From Strongylocentrotus droebachiensis (lineage: Eukaryota > Echinodermata > Echinoidea > Camarodonta > Strongylocentrotidae), in NCBI GenBank assembly GCA_035222895.1, contig JAVYIG010002749.1, positions 62,001 to 126,000 on the forward strand: a DNA stretch of 64,000 bases, in the 5' to 3' direction. Of this stretch, positions 48,281 through 60,838 are shown one piece after another. The position numbers and the translations under genes were made by a program. The notes beneath the pieces are model-generated. The model was not told where the DNA came from, did not search any database, and worked only from the letters and a program-made list of their open reading frames with translations. Positions within the stretch are counted from its first letter, which is position 1; each line of letters starts with the position of its first letter.

Positions 48281-48490
48281 TTCCCTGTTTTTTTTGTAGT
48301 CTCCTAAAGAAGGATTTCCTTGTTTACAATTGTGGACCATATATTTGTATGCAGTGTGACTTACAATGTATGTGTGCAGGGCTATTCACTATTTGTAAAC
48401 AAAAAATAATACTTACCCTTTCGACGATTTAAGACCTAAAAATAAATAATTAGTCTCCAGCACTACATAATTATCGTCTGTTTTGAACCA

Positions 48491-48610
48491 GGGCCCTGTT
48501 TCATAAAACTTGATACAATAACTGTTATAAGCTACTGAAATCATGGCATCTGATTGGCTGAGAAGAAATGTAGCATGTGTTATTAATTAAAATTGTATGA
48601 AACAGGACCC
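48491..48610. mobile_element. Small MITE, family M3 (120 bp)
   Basis: The ends GGGCCCTGTTTCATAAAAC and ATTGTATGAAACAGGACCC are inverted repeats. The centre has TTATAAGCTACTGAAATCAT and TCTGATTGGCTGAG, which recur in the copy at 54022-54170. Confidence 0.75.
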
Positions 48611-51600
48611 AAAAGGACGGTATTTATATAATGTAAAATAAGGATTCTTTCTCCAAATAGCCGATACTTCTTTTTTCGGTGTTTTATTTGACATTGGAAT
48701 CAACGGACCAAACTTCGACTTTTCCTTGAAACACCGGCATCATTTCATGCGATTTGTTGTAAAACGAAACGTAGTTATGCCGAATTCGATTGACTTCATG
48801 AATGCCGCAGTAATCCTTGAACTTTAGAAGTGAATGAAAGAATTTTGATTGGAAAGCCTATAATCGAATTCTGACGACCTTTTTTGTGCACGTGGTCAAC
48901 ATGTCATCAATGGATGGAAGGAGGTTTCGACTGGTTGTTTGGGTGATAATCCCATTGCAGAAACTCATTCCAAGACCAGTATATTTGTTGTGCCCTTGAA
49001 TTAATAAATATCGGTCCTATATTGGAGAATTTAAAGCGATAATGAAAGCTTGTAAAGATCACTAATATTTTAGTTCTTAATGCATAAGAGAAAAAAAACG
49101 AAATGTGAAATGTTAAATGCGAAAAAATTACCAAAAGCACAGGTTTCACGATGATTAACAATGGTGCAGCTGAAATATTTTGCTTATAATTAACGAATCT
49201 TAACATTGTATTAAACACATGCTTTTCGTTCCGCAGACAATATTTGGCCGTGAATTAATATCCAATGATAATTTGGTGTTCGTTTGTTTTTTCATTAACA
49301 ATTCAGTATTTATGTAAATAGACATTTGATAGAAAATGAAGTACACGAGTACTATTTTGATATTGATTTGTGTAATGATAATCTTATCATGACAAGTTTT
49401 GCTTTCAATGGGTGATTTGATATTACTTTAATTTGAGATGGGGGGGGGGGTTGACAATCCTCACCCCCTCCTTTGAGCGACACCCCTGATGTCTCCTCCA
49501 ATACATTGCCAGTGTCCAGACATGCGGCAGACAGCATCACACACTTGAAATGACTCCTCATAAATAACATATTTGGGGATCATATTGGACATGTCTTCCT
49601 ATCCTGCTGCTCCGTTTCTAAGGTCTGTATCCTTTAATTTCCTTCCTGCCGCGAGTGAGCCATAAATCTTGGTCTATTAATATATCACCTGCCATTGCAT
49701 TAAATATGCATACTTACACGGGAGTCGCTAGTGGACCCCTCCCCCCACCCCCTCTTCTTCAAGCGTTTCTGTCGGTGAAGTTATTGATCTTTCGAACCAT
49801 CTTTAGCAAATGTAGAAAATGTAATAACTTTCCTTTTAGTTTTAGTTTGTGGGTTTATTTTTCTAATGAATTTGGGAACGCAAACTGTTCTGCAACCTTA
49901 CGCCCCCCCCCCCGATCAGAAATTGTACGAATACCTCTGCTTAATCATAGTACACCACCAAAATCATGAGGAGTTAGGTGCGATTCGATTCCTCTAAAGG
50001 ACCAATCGAAAATCCGAAACTCATTTTAAATTGGTTCATTTGATCAGAACGGTCTTGACGTGACCAAGATTTTATTTTATTTCGTTTTTATCTTCAGGGA
50101 ACTATACAGTTACCTCATTATGGTTTTCTAAAGGGGAATCGCAATACCGAGATAAGGCGGACGACAAAGGGAAAATGATCATAAGGTTTTCCGCGTGCAT
50201 TTGGGAGTCGAAAATATTGGAAAGAGTCGGGAAACATAGTGAAGGCTTGCATTACACCGCGAAACCGCCAGGACGTCGCGATGTACCCCTCCCTAACCCT
50301 ACGAATGCTCCGACCCACTTTTTTTCTTTTGGTATCCAGATAAATTATATATCCCATATTTCTTCCGCGTGTCGGGTTTCCGACGTGTCATTAAACAATA
50401 TGACTTCATAAACCACTGTCCTTAATAAATTCCATAATTGAATAAACATTACCAGGTATTCCAGACTGGCAACGTCTGCTTATTGAGTAACGCATTCATA
50501 ATTATAATAACAACCCGGTATTGGTACGGCAATGGGTAAAATAATATTTTTACATAGATAATGCATCATTGACCGAACGTCGTAAATTGTAGTTAATGAG
50601 GTGTAGTTAGAGCCGTCGTGTCGCGTGTCGAAAATTGCATGGTTTCTGATCGCAGACAAGTAGCTATAGTAGACATAAACATGATAAATAAAAGCATCAC
50701 ATTGCCAATAACTTCTAGATCCTCCCCTCATTTAAAACTGGCTTTTTCTTTCTCTTTTTTCTTTTAGTTTATCTTACAAGCCTTTTAGGTACCGTATTTA
50801 TGTGTATCACTCGTTCTCTCCCTTTTTTTCTTTCTCTAAACATTGACCTTATCATTGTACATGTTAGCCTTCATGTTTTCCTCTCCACCCCCACCCCCCC
50901 CCCCCCCCCCCCACACACACACCCCGCCCGGTATCCGCTACTGTTGTAATAACTACGATATAAATGTTTCAACTCATGTTGATTCAAGCGTGACAGGGAA
51001 GAGCCATTGGTCGTATAAATTGCTCTGGGTGCTCAATTACCAGTGACCAAATGTCACGGATGAGACACAATGATTGTCTTTTCCATTTGTCAGTCCGTCT
51101 GTTTATGTTCAAAATGACACGGGTATTAGAGTAAAACAAAAAATACACAAACATAATTGAGTGTTAAAGACGGGTCGTAGACAGATGTACACAAATATAT
51201 TTCCTTCAAGGAAGAAGAAAAACACTGGTCACCTTTCGAACATGAAATATGAGTGCCAATTAAAAATGGTGATAGTTACAAAGATCTGTTGAACTTCTGG
51301 AGGCCGTTGTTTACTTCTGACGGCTGATCAGTGAGGGGAGGGAGGGGTGTATGATATTGTATCTCGCTATAATCAGTTGTCACAACTTGGCGTATATTCT
51401 TTTGTTTTTTACTTGCCCAACAGTAGAAGCCAAACTGTGCCCAATTCGAACTCGGTTGGCAAAACTCTCTCATAATCAATAGCTTTGATTTCGCTATAAA
51501 CCTTGTCCAGTTAGGTCATGGTCTTATGATAATCTAATGATTATGATATTAATTGATTGTCGATAGCTTAAAGATGCCTTATATGCCTTTCTCTAAGTCA

Positions 51601-51679
51601 TGCACGATCATACTGAATGTACAGTGGTATTTAGTGATTTATTCGCTTTCGCAAACTTGATGGTTCGGAGCCTGCATGG
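48611..51679. other. Intronic non-coding stretch with C-rich runs
   Basis: No gene recognised. G or C runs lie at about 49440-49450, 49903-49913 and 50894-50912 (19 C followed by a CA repeat). About 50120-50310 has open frames on both strands but no domain. Confidence 0.4.
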
Positions 51680-51785
51680 CACTAGTTTCCCTTGGCGATT
51701 ACGACATTAATCTCCATTCGCCGCTCCTCACCCAGGTGTAAACATGGTACCTGTTTTGTGTAAGCGCTACATGATATTAAGTTGT
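51680..51785 (+). mobile_element. SINE fragment, family S2 (copy c)
   Basis: CGCCGCTCCTCACCCAGGTG and AAACATGGTACCTG match the S2 core. A TAAGCGCTACATGAT-type 3' end follows. It has no tRNA head. Confidence 0.45.
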
Positions 51786-54021
51786 TGTACTGTAAGCTAA
51801 TTATACGTTCCAAGGAGTTTTTAGTCTATAGATGCAAGTTGCAAGTGAAAAGGTGCGATGTGTATGCAACATATCAACAGGTGTAGTATCAATATACATG
51901 AACCTACAAAAGGGCGTTTTGTAACACTAACAGTTTTCATAAAATATCAACACTATTGACATGGCCCTTAGCAATAGATACATCGGAGCGTATTTCATGT
52001 TAGCGTGTAAGTCGTTTTTGAAAATAGGCTTCTTCTTTTTTTTCTAATACGAAATAAGATACTAGCGTTAGTGATCAATCTATGCGCAATACAATGTGAG
52101 AAATGTAGCTGCAAATGGGATTTTGTCATTATTACACCTCCCATTTAAACCTCCCATACATCTCCCGACGTATATTATTCTACTGACATTCGAGCATGGT
52201 AATTACTGGTGACAAATTGCTAGCGACTCCCTCCCCAGCGGTATCGCCATGCCTTTCCGGAGTAACACAGACGGAAAACAATTTGATTTGTTTAACATTT
52301 CAGCCATAACGCGTGACTTTACCCGCAAACAATCGCTTGTACGACGCATAAATCACACCGCATATTGCTTGCACCGGCGGTAGAGGGTCTTTGGCTGTTT
52401 CATAAGTGCCTGCGCGAGAGTTATAAGCTAATTTTAAAGGATATACACGCGTAAATCATTAACATTTGCTTATAATTCTGCATTCGCGGGCCTGCTTGAA
52501 TGCTTGCAAGTCGTCGAAACCGCTTAACCGGGCACGGTCCTCGTTTAGTGGTGTGTTTGTCCGTTGAACATGCAAAGGAGTCGTAATTCCCAAATTAAGG
52601 AGCACTTTTTTAATGACATTTTCAAAGGTTAGAGCAAGGAGGTAGGAGAGCTAAGGTTATACAATGTGAACATGTTCTACTGTACAATATCTGGCCAAAC
52701 GACATTGAGGAGTAAATTTTGAAAGGGTTGTGATTGCTATTTTTTTTTCTTCTCTATTTACCTCATTTTTATTTTACGTTTTATTTATTTCATTTTTAGG
52801 GAAACGATCGACATTTTCGCTCTCTGTCAGTCCCCCATCCCCTCCCCAACTCTTTCTCTCTCTCTTTTTTGTATCTCCTTCTCCCGCCCTTTCTCTCTCT
52901 CTCTCATTCTCTCTGTCTTTCCCTCTTTCCCTCTCTCCCTCTCTCCCTCTCTCTCTCTCTCTTTCTCTCTGTCTCTGTCTCTCTCTGTCTCTTTTATATT
53001 TTCCAATTCAATTTTGAACATAGATGTCGTCCTAACAAAAGTGGATGCTGCAAACCCGGTCATTATTAGAATATAACAGACATCAACATGCACCAAAATC
53101 AAACGCGTTACTTTATACCAAATTACCGCTCCGCGTAAAGGCCATTAGGGGAATTACTGGCGAATTGAAAGCTCAAATATTCCCGTAACAACGAGTTCAT
53201 AATTAAATTCATTATGGTAATAAGGGGAATGGTAAGATATAGGATTACTTCTAGAAAAAAAACGAGATTGACATGCTACATCATGAAATTATTTGCTTTG
53301 GCAAAGGTTTTCGTTTTGAAAGCACTTATACCATCATAATTTTGGTATAATATAAAGTACACCATGTTTGGTTTCTTTCCTTCTTTATTTTGTTTATATT
53401 TGTTGGTTTATTTCATCTTCTAAAAATCTTGTTTTGTTTCTTTGTTTGCTTGATTGGTTTTTTGTTGTTGTTGATGTTGTTAATTTCAAGTAGAAGATGG
53501 CTGATGGTCTCATATTTAGTTTGTATGTTGTTTTATGTTGCTGTTTACACTTTATGACTTGATGTTATGTTTATTTTGGGGATATACCGTGACAAGCACA
53601 TTTTCGTTATCCCAAAACATACTAGTTTAGGCCTTGCTTTCCATTTGTGGGGGGGGGGGGGGGGGTTAATAAATCAAATCAATTCAAGTTGTTCCTATAA
53701 TTTCTTATCGTAGTGGACATTAGGAAGGTCACCCACAAATTAGATAATCACAAGCTCTCAGATCTCCTCGGTAAATTAAATGTGGATTTCGAAATCGCGT
53801 TTAGATGAGGATTTCTCACATAACCCCTGAATCACAATAACATTGAGAAGAAGAGGTCTACATACACTTGCGTACTAATAATACTTATAGCTTCAGATAT
53901 GAGACTGCGCCCATTTTGTTTTGTTTATCCACTGATATGCTAGCACTACAGCATAATCAGAACCGAGCTTTAAAAGAAATTAATTACATGTTATTTTTGT
54001 GATAGGGGATTCAATGATGAC
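51786..54021. other. Intronic non-coding stretch with a (CT)n tract and a 17-G run
   Basis: About 52850-52992 is a C/T tract dominated by CT repeats, open in several frames but not a gene. A 17-G run is at 53649-53665. About 53370-53580 is T/G-rich. Confidence 0.55.
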
Positions 54022-54170
54022 ACGCCTCTGAGCCTCATTTCATAAAAAAATTGCTTACTAGTAACAAGATTATAAGCTACTGAAATCAGCGCATTGGATT
54101 GGCTAAGAGCACATTTGCTCTAAATACATGTCAATTGTTAATTATAGAAGGTTTTGTGACACCAGGCCCC
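54022..54170. mobile_element. Small MITE, family M3, second copy
   Basis: GAGCCTCATTTCATAAAA, ATAAGCTACTGAAATCAG and ATTGGATTGGCTAAGAG match the M3 copy at 48491-48610. The right end, TTTTGTGACACCAGGCCC, is a decayed complement of the left. Confidence 0.6.
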
Positions 54171-54402
54171 GGAGTATTCCTGTCCGGTGAGTTTTGTTGT
54201 AAAAAGACAATCCCAAGAGAAGAGCTTCTCATTTTGATAGGCTCCGAGTGACATGTTCGGTTTGAAATTTGATTGTAATCCAATCAAGTCGCTCGCTCTT
54301 GCTGCTAACAAGTAGTGTGGACTCGACGCGATAGGCAATAAACCAAATCAGATTCGTTCAAAAGAAGAAAGCGAGATGCCCTTCGATCGCCTCATTGTCA
54401 TC

Positions 54403-54474
54403 AGTGGCGTAGCGATGGGAGTGCCCCCATCACCCCCCCCCCCCCCCCCTCCCTCCGCCGTACATAGGCTTTAG
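54403..54474 (+). repeat. CAGTGGCGTA motif followed by a 17-C run
   Basis: CAGTGGCGTAGCGATGGG starts at 54403. A C run occupies 54433-54449. CAGTGGCGTA also occurs at 58163 and 58378, and TTGGCGTAAC at 57591. Termini of this form are known from hAT-type transposons, but no second end is defined here. Confidence 0.4.
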
Positions 54475-54613
54475 TAGGGACTTTTAGATTTGCACGTCGA
54501 CATAGTGGACTGCTACGTGTGACGTCCGTAAAAGGCACTGGCAGTCACAGTGCCGTAAACGTACGTCACACGTAGCAGTCCACTATGTCGACGTGCAAAT
54601 CTAAAAGTTCCTA
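54475..54613. repeat. Near-perfect hairpin, 51-bp arms with inner hairpin
   Basis: The arms at 54475-54525 and 54563-54613 are complementary over 51 bases with one mismatch. The 37-base loop itself contains a 7-bp stem, GGCACTG (54534-54540) with CAGTGCC (54548-54554). It has several palindromic hexamers such as GTCGAC. Confidence 0.93.
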
Positions 54614-56269
54614 TGAAAGGATAACACCCACGAAGTATGTACACACATAGTTACGTTTTTGTGGCCAGTCGAGACTCTTCCGGCGATTCCTTTTTAGAAA
54701 ACAAGGGTTTTTTATATGGTCCAGGGTTGAAGTTGACAATTCGATCAATGACAGTAGGAAACTCGGGAAAAGTCGTGCCTGACCTTTGTGTCATGCAACT
54801 ATTAGACAACAAAATATCATTGTATGTATTCATTTATTATACAAATAATGTACTGTTGCGAGTGTGTTAGCGCAGGACTAGTGGACGAAGTTTAGTCAGT
54901 GCACATAGGTGATAATGCACGAGCCCGCAGGGCAAGTGCGTCGTCGATATCGCACTGCACTGGAACTGCCCTAACACACGAGCGAGTCGGCAATACATTC
55001 TTACAATATAGTCTAGATATTAGGTGTATATAGATACAGTGTAGATCTAACTATAGGCCTAGAATATTATAGATCTAGATCTATAAATTGAAAATTACGC
55101 ACACACAAATTGGCTGAATTACGCAAAAGCGATATTGGCAGGTATCGAGTGTGTGTTATCAAAAAAAAAATGCACGCCCACGTGATGTCAATTGACCAAT
55201 CGGATTGCTTAGATTCTAGAACCCGTTTCATGATACTTAATAATGAATGAATACATACAATAATTTAGTTATATCTCATTTTGTATTAAATGTATTATTA
55301 CTGGAGGTATGGGGGAGCTTTCAAAACAATATTAGGACTTTAACATGTTTAAGCAAGGATAAAAACAATGATCTCTAAACACACATACATGTACGTGCTT
55401 GTTGCCAAATCTAGATTCTCCTGTACAATCCAATTTAAAAAATGAGGGCATGGTAATTGCCATATATCCTCACTCGAGGAACCAATTTGTCATAGAATTG
55501 TCTCCCTAACTAGCGTAACATTCACTTATATCAATATGCCTTTCTTCTTGTTAGATCTACTGTTCTATACATGTGGGTGTACATGAGACATGGTGTTGGA
55601 TTATTTTCTGCGGACGCCACCGTCATTTTCCCTCGGATATGTTCTTCTATTTTTTTTTGTATTTTTTGTTTATTATTTTGTAACGTTTTTTGGGCGCTCT
55701 GCCATTTTCCTTTTGATCTTTTCATGATTTGTATCCAGGGCATGTATTATTGTGGGTGGTGAATATTAATGGTAAAGGGGATGTTCATTGTGATAATTAG
55801 TCGGTATTAATAAAAGAAGGAAAACGAGAGAAACTGAACAAATGAGTGAAAGTTGGAGCAAATTAAAGAAGGAAAGTTGTGAACTTTTTAAGTTGTCATC
55901 AGTGAAAAACAAATTTGCTCAGCATCGAATTGTCATTAACTTTCATTTTATTAGTTATTAATGACGGAATAAATCGGTTTCATACTGGGGTTGTATCGAA
56001 ACATATTTGTTTAATAATTGCATGTAGGGAACTTGTTTAATTGCACAACTTCTTTAGGCTAAACATTTTTATTTCTTTTCAGTACAGAGCAAATGGGAGA
56101 AAACCTCGCAAGAGTTGTAAGTTTGTGTTTGACTGATCGCAACTTCAAATATTCAGAACTTTCTTCATTCTTAATTGGGTTTTGCTCAAGCTTTCATTAA
56201 CCTGTTCCTATTTTTTTTCTGCTCTTATTAATAGTGATAATGATAACACTAATGATAGGCATAGGCTAT
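54614..56269. other. Intronic non-coding stretch, nothing recognised
   Basis: AT-rich. Frames at 54637-54870 and 55531-55762 have no known domain. Confidence 0.4.
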
Positions 56270-56535
56270 ATATATATTAGCGCCGTCTATCAAGAAATTC
56301 TATTCTGAGGCGCACAAATTAAATATTACCCCTGTTTTAGTCTAGCTGCCATTACAGCGCTCTATAGCATTTAAAGGAATTAATTCCTGCTAGATACCCA
56401 TTTACCTCACCTGGGTCGAGTGTGGCAAATTGTAGATACATGCCTTGCCGAAGGACATTAGTGCTATGTCGGGGATCGAACCAGGACCTTCGAAATTCAA
56501 GTCAAGTGCTTAAACCATTCGATTACGGCACTTCT
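56270..56535 (-). mobile_element. tRNA-derived SINE, family S2 (copy d), head and body
   Basis: On the minus strand the element begins GTGCCGTAATCGAATGG and has a B box GGTTCGATCCC (56472-56482). The S2 core follows (CTTCGGCAAGGCATGTATCT, TTTGCCACACTCGACCCAGG, AAATGGGTATC). The 3' end is at a GGCGCTAATATATA-type motif near 56275. This copy links the S2 core to a tRNA-like head. Confidence 0.65.
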
Positions 56536-59500
56536 ACAAAGACAATATCAGAGTGGACTTCCCCTTTAATTTTACGTTGAGTCGACTAAATACTTTCATT
56601 CATTATTACGTTTTTTTTTGTTGTTTTTTTTTTTTTGGGGGGGGGGGGCAAAAGCAATGTGCAGTCGTTTCACTTTGGATAATTAGATAATTCATTAGAT
56701 TGCCACTTATCTGATATCGACACATCAATTAAAACGTCAAATGATCACTTATAAAATGTGTCGACTCTAAAAGACCGTTGAATGTTTAAACTTCCTGCAA
56801 AGCGATCGCATTCCGTATTGATGTTTCCCGCAATATTATCAAGCGAGGCTGAATTAATCTTGAGTTATATTGAGATTTGGGTCGAAGCAATCATCTCTCC
56901 TTTTAATGTTGTATAAATTTACCAAGTGCTCCAGAATAGCATTTTCAAAACCATGTCGGGAAATTAAATTTGACGCGCAGACAGATGCACTTTCATTTAA
57001 ATTGCGTATATGAACATGGTGGATGCCCGACCAAATCACAACTTCATGAAAATAACGAGAACAATTTAAATCCAACACCACTTTGAAACCTTACTAAGCA
57101 CTAAATCCACTTACAAGTAAATATATTTTTACAGCGAGGCTTCCGTCTCAAATTATATAGTTATTAACACTCTGAGCACTTATATCGAAAGCAATCAAAT
57201 TTGATTATTTTCTCCTGGCTTGCTCAGCAGCGGAGATATTGGTGTAGGACATGATGAAATTCATTTTAGTTTTATGACGGTGGTAAATAAATGATTTGCA
57301 ATTGTATCACGAACATGCAGTATGCGGAATGCGAAAAATCCTTTCTGTTGCAATCAATTTCTGGTTCTTGTTTTTCTTGACAAATTGTTTTGATGTTCAT
57401 AAGACTAGAGTTCGATGTACAGACGCTTTACATGTTTTAAGAACAGGCTCGTGATATGTTTGTCTGATTTCTTTTAACGAGTAAGATGCGATCATAGCGA
57501 GTTTTATTTAACTCAATTTTCGCCTCATCCCTCCTCCCCAGCAGGACTGGAATTGGGGGCTGGAGGGACAACTGAGCAGGGATATGTGCATTGGCGTAAC
57601 CAGTAGGACGGAGGGGGCACCCCCATTGTTCCGCAAAAAAGCAGGAAAATGTGGTAGACGGTGAAATAATGGGGGAAGGGAATTATGTCAGCTTAAATAG
57701 AAGGTGACAGTACCCCTCTGCACAATTGATTCGGCATTTGTCTTCGTCAAAGATCGAGGGTTAAGTTTTGGGTTGACATTTCGGTTCTTGGTTTAGCATT
57801 GTTGGAAAGCAGGCCTTCCGGCTTGAATGGGACCACCCAGCTTTTTATAAAGAAGACATGAATAAATAAATAAATAAATTGTTCTTAATATGGTTAAGGT
57901 GTTAATTTGAACCCTCGACCAGATGCTTGATCATGGGTCTTAGGACTAAAGTTTGTGTTGGGTATATTCCTTATGACCGACACACCCTCTCACCCCTCCC
58001 ATCACAAGATTGACTTGTTCGCTTTCACCCCATCAACCTAGGGAGGCCGATGCCCCTCTCGTAGCAGGACCCATGCTACTTTACAAAGCGAGATGAATCA
58101 ATTACCTGGGTGATAATATTGTGCCACACCTGGTTTCCACGTGGATACCTATTTTTAAGCCCCAGTGGCGTAGCCCCCCTTCCCAAACGAAAAAAAAAAC
58201 TAAAGAAAATACTGGGACACCGATTGAAAAATGAAGATAATGAAAGAGAGATGTCTATTAATTTTCACAATTAAGGTTCATTATAAGAAAACAAATAGTT
58301 GGCGATAAAAGTCGAATCGGCTGATTGCTATATAATGCTAAATACAACAACAACAAAAACAACAACAACAACGACGACAGTGGCGTACCATGTATGGGGG
58401 CGATTCAAAGTATCCTCCACCCGGCAAATAATTGATCCTGTGTAATTAAAGACCCACAAGTGGAATGTAGGGCAGCAAAAATGAGAGGTTTATTTCACTT
58501 GTTATTTTCCTTCTTCTTCTACTACTTCTTCTTGTTAATCGTCATAATCTTCTTCTCCTTCACCTTCTTCTCCTTTCCTTCTCTTTCTTCAAGTTGTTTT
58601 TTAACTCGGTTTAATTTTCTGTTCTTTCAGGATTCAAAACTTTAGTAGTAGTAGAAAATGCGGGTATTATACAGAATATCTGTCTTCGCTTGAGGATAAT
58701 GGCGGTTTTACGCCAATAACACTTGGACACCACATGTTTAACGTGTTTTTCCTTCACGTAGGGTTAGGGCGAACCACGTGACCTGGATCATCGACGTCAA
58801 CATTGCATGTGACAGGTTTGAAAGGTATTGAACGGTGCCCCATAGTTTCGGTGAAAAAACATGGTAGAAAAAGAAAGAAAAACATAGCCCTATGAAAATC
58901 GACGTTCGAAATATTTAACCTCCCAGTGGCCTCCCATTGTGTTGCCTATATTATAAAAATGAAGACGACACAGCAGAACTCGAAAGATAAACTTATCCTA
59001 TTCAAGCTTGCTTTCATGTAGGTCTCGTCATGTTTCTCTCAGTTAAATCAGTACTCTATATTGACCTCTTATTTTTATGTTATTTACGATGTATTATTGA
59101 TTGTTATGTTATCACACAAAAAATAACTTTTACTTTATTTTGAAATGTATATTTATGTAACATGAGAAATATGAAGAAAAAAATGAAATGAAATGAAATG
59201 TCAGTATAGGCAGCTAAACTATATTTTATACTTCATGTAACTCTTTGCTCACTGTTTCTTTCTATATTTTCTCCACTGCTTTAGCCGCCTCCTCTGCCTA
59301 CCTGTTATCCTCTTCTCCTCCCCCTTCTATCTGTCTATGATTATTTCTTTTTGTAAATTGATCTGGAAACTTTCACCAGGGAAGAACGAATTTCCGAATG
59401 AATAATAAGTGCATAATTTCAATCTTGACAATGGTTGACTCTTACAGAATTGTACGAATGTTTAAAAAAAGAATGTAGGCCTCTTTGAAGAAATAAATCC

Positions 59501-59963
59501 AAAACGCTATGCACCCAAACATCCTGTTTCATGTGCTGTTTTGCCAATACATGCATGTTTATCGTGGTTGTATAATCATGTCATTTGTTCAAAAAATGAA
59601 ATGTCACCATTTTATCAAATCAGTAAATGGAATCGTTTTATAAAGCCTTGTTGTATATGTTTATTTAAAGGATTATAGAAAAAGTCGAGAAACATTTGCT
59701 GTTGTAATGTAAATCGTTCGACCCACTTCATGCAGTCGCATTGACAGCAATGGCATTGATATCGTTTCCTTTGAATGGTCTATTTTGAATTACGCCGAGG
59801 GGAGAAAGAAGAATCGTTGTGTCGTCGGGCTGAAACGAGGGTAATCAGCTAAATATCGACAGAATTGCTCCATAAAGACCGGGAATGAGCAACTGTGAAT
59901 GATCAAGTGATGACTAGCGAAATAACTGTATTTACTGCTGGAGTGAACATTGACACGATTGAG
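56536..59963. other. Intronic non-coding stretch with several simple repeats
   Basis: T and G runs lie at about 56611-56649, (AAAT)n at about 57860-57880 after a possible SINE/LINE tail (GGCTTGAATGGGACCACCCA), (AAC)n at about 58346-58370, a C/T-rich tract with TTC units at about 58508-58590 and (GAAAT)n at about 59184-59200. CAGTGGCGTA is present at 58163 and 58378. No gene recognised. Confidence 0.5.
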
Positions 59964-60300
59964 CGATATTCCTTCTGTTTTCTTTTTCTGTTTTTGCCCC
60001 CTAACTTTGGAACAAACTTCCCTATGAAGTACGCGAGTCCCCAACTTAAAACTTTTCTGTTCGATATGCAATGTAATTATATTTCTTTTGTTAATTTATT
60101 AAGTGCTATATAAAGATTATTATTATCTTTATTTTCATAAAATTGTTATTAGGAAATCGTTATTAGAAGTATGTATCATGTAACATATTGTTGTAACTTA
60201 CAGGTTAACGTTACTTTTTTTTTTTTTTTTTTGTTAAGCGCTTAGAAACATCGTATTGAGCGCTTTATACTAAAATGTAATATATTATTATTATTATCAA
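59964..60300 (+). pseudogene. 3' fragment of an L2/CR1-like LINE
   Basis: The plus strand reads SFSVFAP, stop, LWNKLPYEVRESPT, stop, and after a frameshift LKTFLF. This is the conserved C-terminal block of L2/CR1-type reverse transcriptases, comparable with FSVAAPRLWNALPSYI in the LINE at 19325-20770. The end has TTAAGCGCTTAGAAACATCG, GAGCGCTTTATACTAAAATG and an (ATT)n tail. A T run lies at about 60217-60233. It is a decayed 5'-truncated insertion. Confidence 0.75.
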
Positions 60301-60838
60301 ATCGACAATGCGTAGACGACGATGGAAGACACACATTGCCACACATGTTGCGTAAAACACAAATAAAGAGAGAGAGAGAGAGAGAGAATGGGCAGTGGAA
60401 TATTTGTGACACCTATGTCGGTGCTCAATTTTATTACAATGATGACAGAATGACAATTATACAGAGCCATTCAAAACTGAATAAATATAATCTCTAGAAA
60501 TTAGTAGTATTAAACATCAGGAGTATTCAAGCTCGTGAAAAGCCTGAAATCCAAGTGTCTGTAATTCAGGAAATTATTTACATTGTTTGAATGAATCTTT
60601 CATTGCGTGTAACGCTTATTAACTGGTATTATACGACGCGCTGACGCACAATGTAAAAGTCTAATTTATAAAACATGGTATAACGTCTTCTTTTTTCTCT
60701 CTCTCTCTCTCTCTATCTTTCCTCTCCCCTTTCTTTCTCCCTCTCTCTCTCTCTCTCTCTCTCTATTTTTTTTTTCTCTCTCTCTCTCTCTCTCTCCCTC
60801 TACCTCTCTCCATCTCTCTATCTCTCTATCTCACACAG
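60301..60838 (+). repeat. (GA)n and long (CT)n tract forming the 3' splice site
   Basis: (GA)n lies at about 60366-60388. About 60688-60832 is almost pure pyrimidine with blocks of CT repeats, followed directly by CACACAG with AG at 60837-60838. The tract is the polypyrimidine stretch of the acceptor of the cyclase exon. Confidence 0.75.

Larger units (their letters stand above)
16300..60838 (+). other. Giant intron (about 44.5 kb) of the guanylate cyclase gene
   Basis: The intron runs from GTAAGT at 16300 to the AG at 60837-60838. It is phase 1, splitting a Gly codon, and the next exon resumes in the same phase and the same place in the protein. It holds most of the mobile elements listed here and an antisense tRNA gene. 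I found no other protein-coding gene inside it, apart from retroelement fragments. Confidence 0.8.
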
